7,747 nt of DNA from Acidobacteriota bacterium (GTDB lineage Bacteria; Acidobacteriota; Terriglobia; Terriglobales; Acidobacteriaceae): the NCBI GenBank assembly GCA_021819255.1, contig JAKART010000096.1, forward strand, positions 1 through 7,747, given 5' to 3'. Position 1 is the first letter of the stretch. Each line of letters begins with the position of its first letter. The translations under genes and the position numbers were made by a program. The notes under the pieces were generated by a model. That model was given only the letters and a program-made list of their open reading frames with translations. It was not told the DNA's origin and searched no databases. Positions 6,044-7,747 of this stretch are shown one piece after another.

Positions 6044-6278
6044 AGGCTTCTGGGACTCCTTGCCTGCTGCGTCCACCGCGGAGGTGGTCCGCGCAGTACG
6101 TGTCGTTTGTTTTCCTTCTGTGGTCCGGTACAAGTTTCTATCTCTATTGTTGGCGCTGCTTCTACTCGGTGGCTTCCGCGCAAACAGTTTCTGTTTGAGA
6201 CTGTTCTAATGTATCTGGCTCTCTAGGTTAGCTTGACGCCTCAACGGCTCTGCAGAATTGTGGAGATTGCGTACTAGA
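6044..6278. other. leader between TonB-like and M48-like genes
   Basis: This 235-bp gap between two co-oriented minus-strand genes is long enough for a separate promoter, though no good -35/-10 pair is visible. An inverted repeat, AACAGTTTC (6183-6191) with GAGACTGTT (6197-6205), has one mismatch or wobble and a 5-nt loop. A second small hairpin, CCACC (6073-6077) with GGTGG (6083-6087), lies about 30 bp before the downstream ATG. AGGAG on the minus strand (6056-6060) is a ribosome-site candidate, but its spacing of 12 nt is long. Neither hairpin has a T-tract, so no terminator separates the genes. Confidence 0.4.
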
Positions 6279-7367
6279 TTAGTTATTAATGACGAAGTGG
6301 ATCACCACGTTGGTAGGGAAGTCAATCGGCTGCCCTGCGGAGTTCAGGGCCGGTCGGAAGCGAATCGCGCGAGCGACCTCCTCGGCCGGCTGATCGAGCC
6401 CATAGCCAAGTCCGTGGACCAGGCCCAGAACCTGAATGGTGCCGTTGGCGTGGAAGATCACTTTGACGACGGCGTCCCCCTGGATATGATGCTGCTTGGC
6501 ATCCTCGGTGTAGACCGGTTCGGGTTTGAAGGTGATCTTGGGCGGGGTGGCAGCCGAAAGCTCCTCCAGACCCGCTGGGCGCTGTGTGGGCGGTGGCGGC
6601 GGCGAACCCAGCCGGACCGGCTTCACGGCGGCAAAGTTGCGCGAGTTCATGGGGCCTGTTCCGCTGCCCAGGCTCACTCCACGGACGGGGCCGACCGCGT
6701 TATCTCGGCCATTCATGCTGCCGTTGGCAGACCCGGAGCCCAGGTTGACCGCCATGGCGCGAGGACCGTTGCCGGTGTTGCCGCGGTTCATGCCCGCCAT
6801 GCCTGCGTTCCCCAGGTTGACGTTGGAGACGGCTGGACCGCTCAACGGACGCAGCGGATTGGCGGCCTCACCGAGGCGCACCGCCGTGGGGTGCGCATCA
6901 TGGTTGGGAACCGAGGCCGCCGATGCCACTCCCAGATTGACATGCACCGGAGCCGGCGGCGGGATCACGCGCTTGGGCGGAGCCGGAGGCAGATCGAGGG
7001 GCTTTGGCTGGGGTACCGGCAAGGGCTTTACCGTCGGCGGAGGCGGTACCGGCGGGGTGGGCATCTTGATTTTGGGCGCCACGGTGGGAGTGGGCGGCAG
7101 CGGCTTCACCCGGATGGGGGGTGGCTCGGGGGTGGGAGCCGGCTTGGGCGGTGGCGGAGGCAGCACCAGCACGGCGACCTCTTTGGCAACCGTTGGGCTG
7201 GTCTTGATGATCAGGCCAAGGATCACCACCATGGCCGCCAGGCTGACATTGATGGCGATGGAGGCGATGGCAGCGCCCTTGCTGCGCTTGCCGTCATCAA
7301 GAACACCGAAGTCCCGGAACTGGACGCTTGGTGGATTCGGATCGTCGCTACGTAGTGGTTTTGCCAT
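6279..7367 (-). CDS. TonB-family energy transducer with Pro-rich linker and V-x-L-G repeats
   Basis: This encodes a 362-aa TonB-like protein, which in complex with ExbB and ExbD uses the proton gradient to drive uptake by outer-membrane receptors. It has a cytoplasmic N-terminus of about 30 residues (MAKPLRSDDP, then FRDFGVLDDGKRSKG), one membrane helix at about 31-54, and a Pro-rich linker at 69-140 (PPPPPKPAPTPEPPP and similar). A Gly/Asn-rich segment follows at 141-255 with six V-x-L-G elements. The TonB C-terminal domain is at about 276-360, with KPEPVYTEDAKQHHIQGDAVVKV, an ANGTIQVL turn and ARAIRFRPAL. The N-terminus and V-x-L-G style resemble TonB proteins I know from Acidobacteriaceae. 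The ATG at 7365-7367 has only a weak ribosome site, but no alternative start precedes the membrane helix. No exbB, exbD or receptor is in the window. The protein is longer than E. coli TonB (239 aa), mainly through the repeat segment. Confidence 0.92.
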   Translation of the reverse strand: MAKPLRSDDPNPPSVQFRDFGVLDDGKRSKGAAIASIAINVSLAAMVVILGLIIKTSPTVAKEVAVLVLPPPPPKPAPTPEPPPIRVKPLPPTPTVAPKIKMPTPPVPPPPTVKPLPVPQPKPLDLPPAPPKRVIPPPAPVHVNLGVASAASVPNHDAHPTAVRLGEAANPLRPLSGPAVSNVNLGNAGMAGMNRGNTGNGPRAMAVNLGSGSANGSMNGRDNAVGPVRGVSLGSGTGPMNSRNFAAVKPVRLGSPPPPPTQRPAGLEELSAATPPKITFKPEPVYTEDAKQHHIQGDAVVKVIFHANGTIQVLGLVHGLGYGLDQPAEEVARAIRFRPALNSAGQPIDFPTNVVIHFVINN

Positions 7368-7387
7368 CTTCCAATCTCAGTCTTCAG

Positions 7388-7410
7388 GCTTGCACCCGGA
7401 GGGGTGCAGC
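7388..7410. promoter_or_regulatory. GC-rich hairpin in the leader of the TonB-like gene
   Basis: TGCACCC (7391-7397) pairs perfectly with GGGTGCA (7402-7408) around the loop GGAG (7398-7401). Two more pairs (GC with GC) form if T7390 is bulged. On the minus strand it sits about 20 nt before the TonB ATG, within the presumed mRNA leader. On the plus strand the loop exposes a GGAG that could serve as ribosome site for the small frame at 7415. It could be an mRNA-leader control element, but this is inference from structure alone. Confidence 0.45.
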
Positions 7411-7414
7411 AGCG

Positions 7415-7669
7415 ATGCTTGGAGAAGAAATCCTTCCAGAGTATCCAGAGCATAGCAGAGAAATTTCTCAAATGATCGCTGAGAAGATTGAAGTTGTGAT
7501 GTTAGAAGCTGTGAGCATCTCTCTTCTCATTGATGAATTAGCTACTAGCGAGGACAGGAAAAACCCAAAAGTAATCAACCCGGGAGGCGAAGGTCGATTG
7601 AGTTCCTGCGAGCACCCTGAATCGTGGACTCGTAGCTCCGTGGCCGGAGACTTTCCTTGGCGAGCCTGA
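7415..7669 (+). CDS. possible small hypothetical protein
   Basis: This is an 84-aa frame starting at ATG 7415, with GGAGG at 7398-7402 about 12 nt upstream. Residues 1-52 look protein-like: MLGEEILPEYPEHSREISQ, then MIAEKIEVVMLEAVSISLLI, would form an acidic amphipathic helix. Residues 53-84 look random. Codon use differs from the neighbours: third positions are often A or T, whereas the genes around it prefer G or C. It diverges from the TonB-like gene, whose start is 47 bp away. I do not recognise it. It may be a transferred small gene, a decayed fragment, or a chance frame in an upstream region. Confidence 0.25.
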   Translation: MLGEEILPEYPEHSREISQMIAEKIEVVMLEAVSISLLIDELATSEDRKNPKVINPGGEGRLSSCEHPESWTRSSVAGDFPWRA

Positions 7670-7695
7670 CGAGGAGAAGACGTACAGTCGAACGG

Positions 7696-7736
7696 GTGCG
7701 GCTCTTGGCTTGACGCTCGGGCAAAGCCAACCGCAC
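7696..7736. other. bulged hairpin near the right edge
   Basis: GTGCGG (7696-7701) pairs with CCGCAC (7731-7736), and TTGGCTT (7705-7711) pairs with AAGCCAA (7724-7730). This gives 13 bp with a CTC bulge on one side and a 12-nt loop. No T-tract follows on the plus strand within the window, and none on the minus strand. Together with the rest of 7670-7747 no coding signal is seen. It may be a leader structure of a gene beyond the window, or part of a larger element cut by the edge. Confidence 0.45.
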
Positions 7737-7747
7737 GTGAGTAAGGA

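Noticed and set aside
4211..6226. A 671-codon open frame on the plus strand
   Set aside because: It lies opposite the M48-like gene. The minus-strand reading has a signal peptide and domain-like motifs, whereas the plus reading has no recognisable domain and no ribosome site; long antisense frames are common in GC-rich genes.
6258..7455. Two long plus-strand frames (6258-7355 and 6526-7455)
   Set aside because: Both are antisense to the TonB-like gene; Gly/Arg-rich translations are mirror images of its Pro-rich linker.

Overview
The window looks like a chromosomal segment from a GC-rich, diderm bacterium, most probably an acidobacterium (Acidobacteriaceae-like). The clues are a TonB-family protein with a Pro-rich linker followed by recurrent V-x-L-G elements, an envelope protein whose domain arrangement I associate with that group, two small signal-peptide beta-barrels, and a leucine-biosynthesis gene of ordinary Gram-negative type. 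The lineage is inferred from protein style, not from a search.

Layout. At the left edge a minus-strand leuA (2-isopropylmalate synthase, 5' part only) diverges from a plus-strand lysR-type regulator. The short AT-rich gap between them carries a perfect 11-bp inverted repeat with the T-N11-A geometry of LysR operators, so the regulator probably controls itself and leuA. Next is a 482-bp gap with a minisatellite of eight 14-bp units, then a small outer-membrane beta-barrel gene (plus strand) closed by a textbook intrinsic terminator. After a 0.5-kb gap without a convincing gene comes a second small beta-barrel gene on the minus strand, convergent with the first and sharing short motifs with it. 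Upstream of that gene is a 422-bp gap holding a striking 112-nt nested inverted-repeat structure.

The right half is two co-oriented minus-strand envelope genes. One is a 595-aa secreted protein with an M48-peptidase-like C-terminal region in which the zinc-binding HExxH is replaced by FQVAQ, a probable pseudoenzyme. The other, upstream of it, is a 362-aa TonB-like energy transducer with six V-x-L-G elements spaced 20 or 24 residues apart. The right end (7368-7747) is less GC-rich and holds two hairpins and one weakly supported small ORF.

Functional reading. The left end is a regulated leucine-biosynthesis unit. The rest is a loose envelope neighbourhood (TonB, secreted pseudo-M48, two beta-barrels), but these genes are separated by gaps of more than 200 bp and need not form one operon. 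The observations most worth following are the inactivated M48 domain, the 112-nt structured element, the leuA/lysR operator, the TonB repeats and the 14-bp minisatellite.
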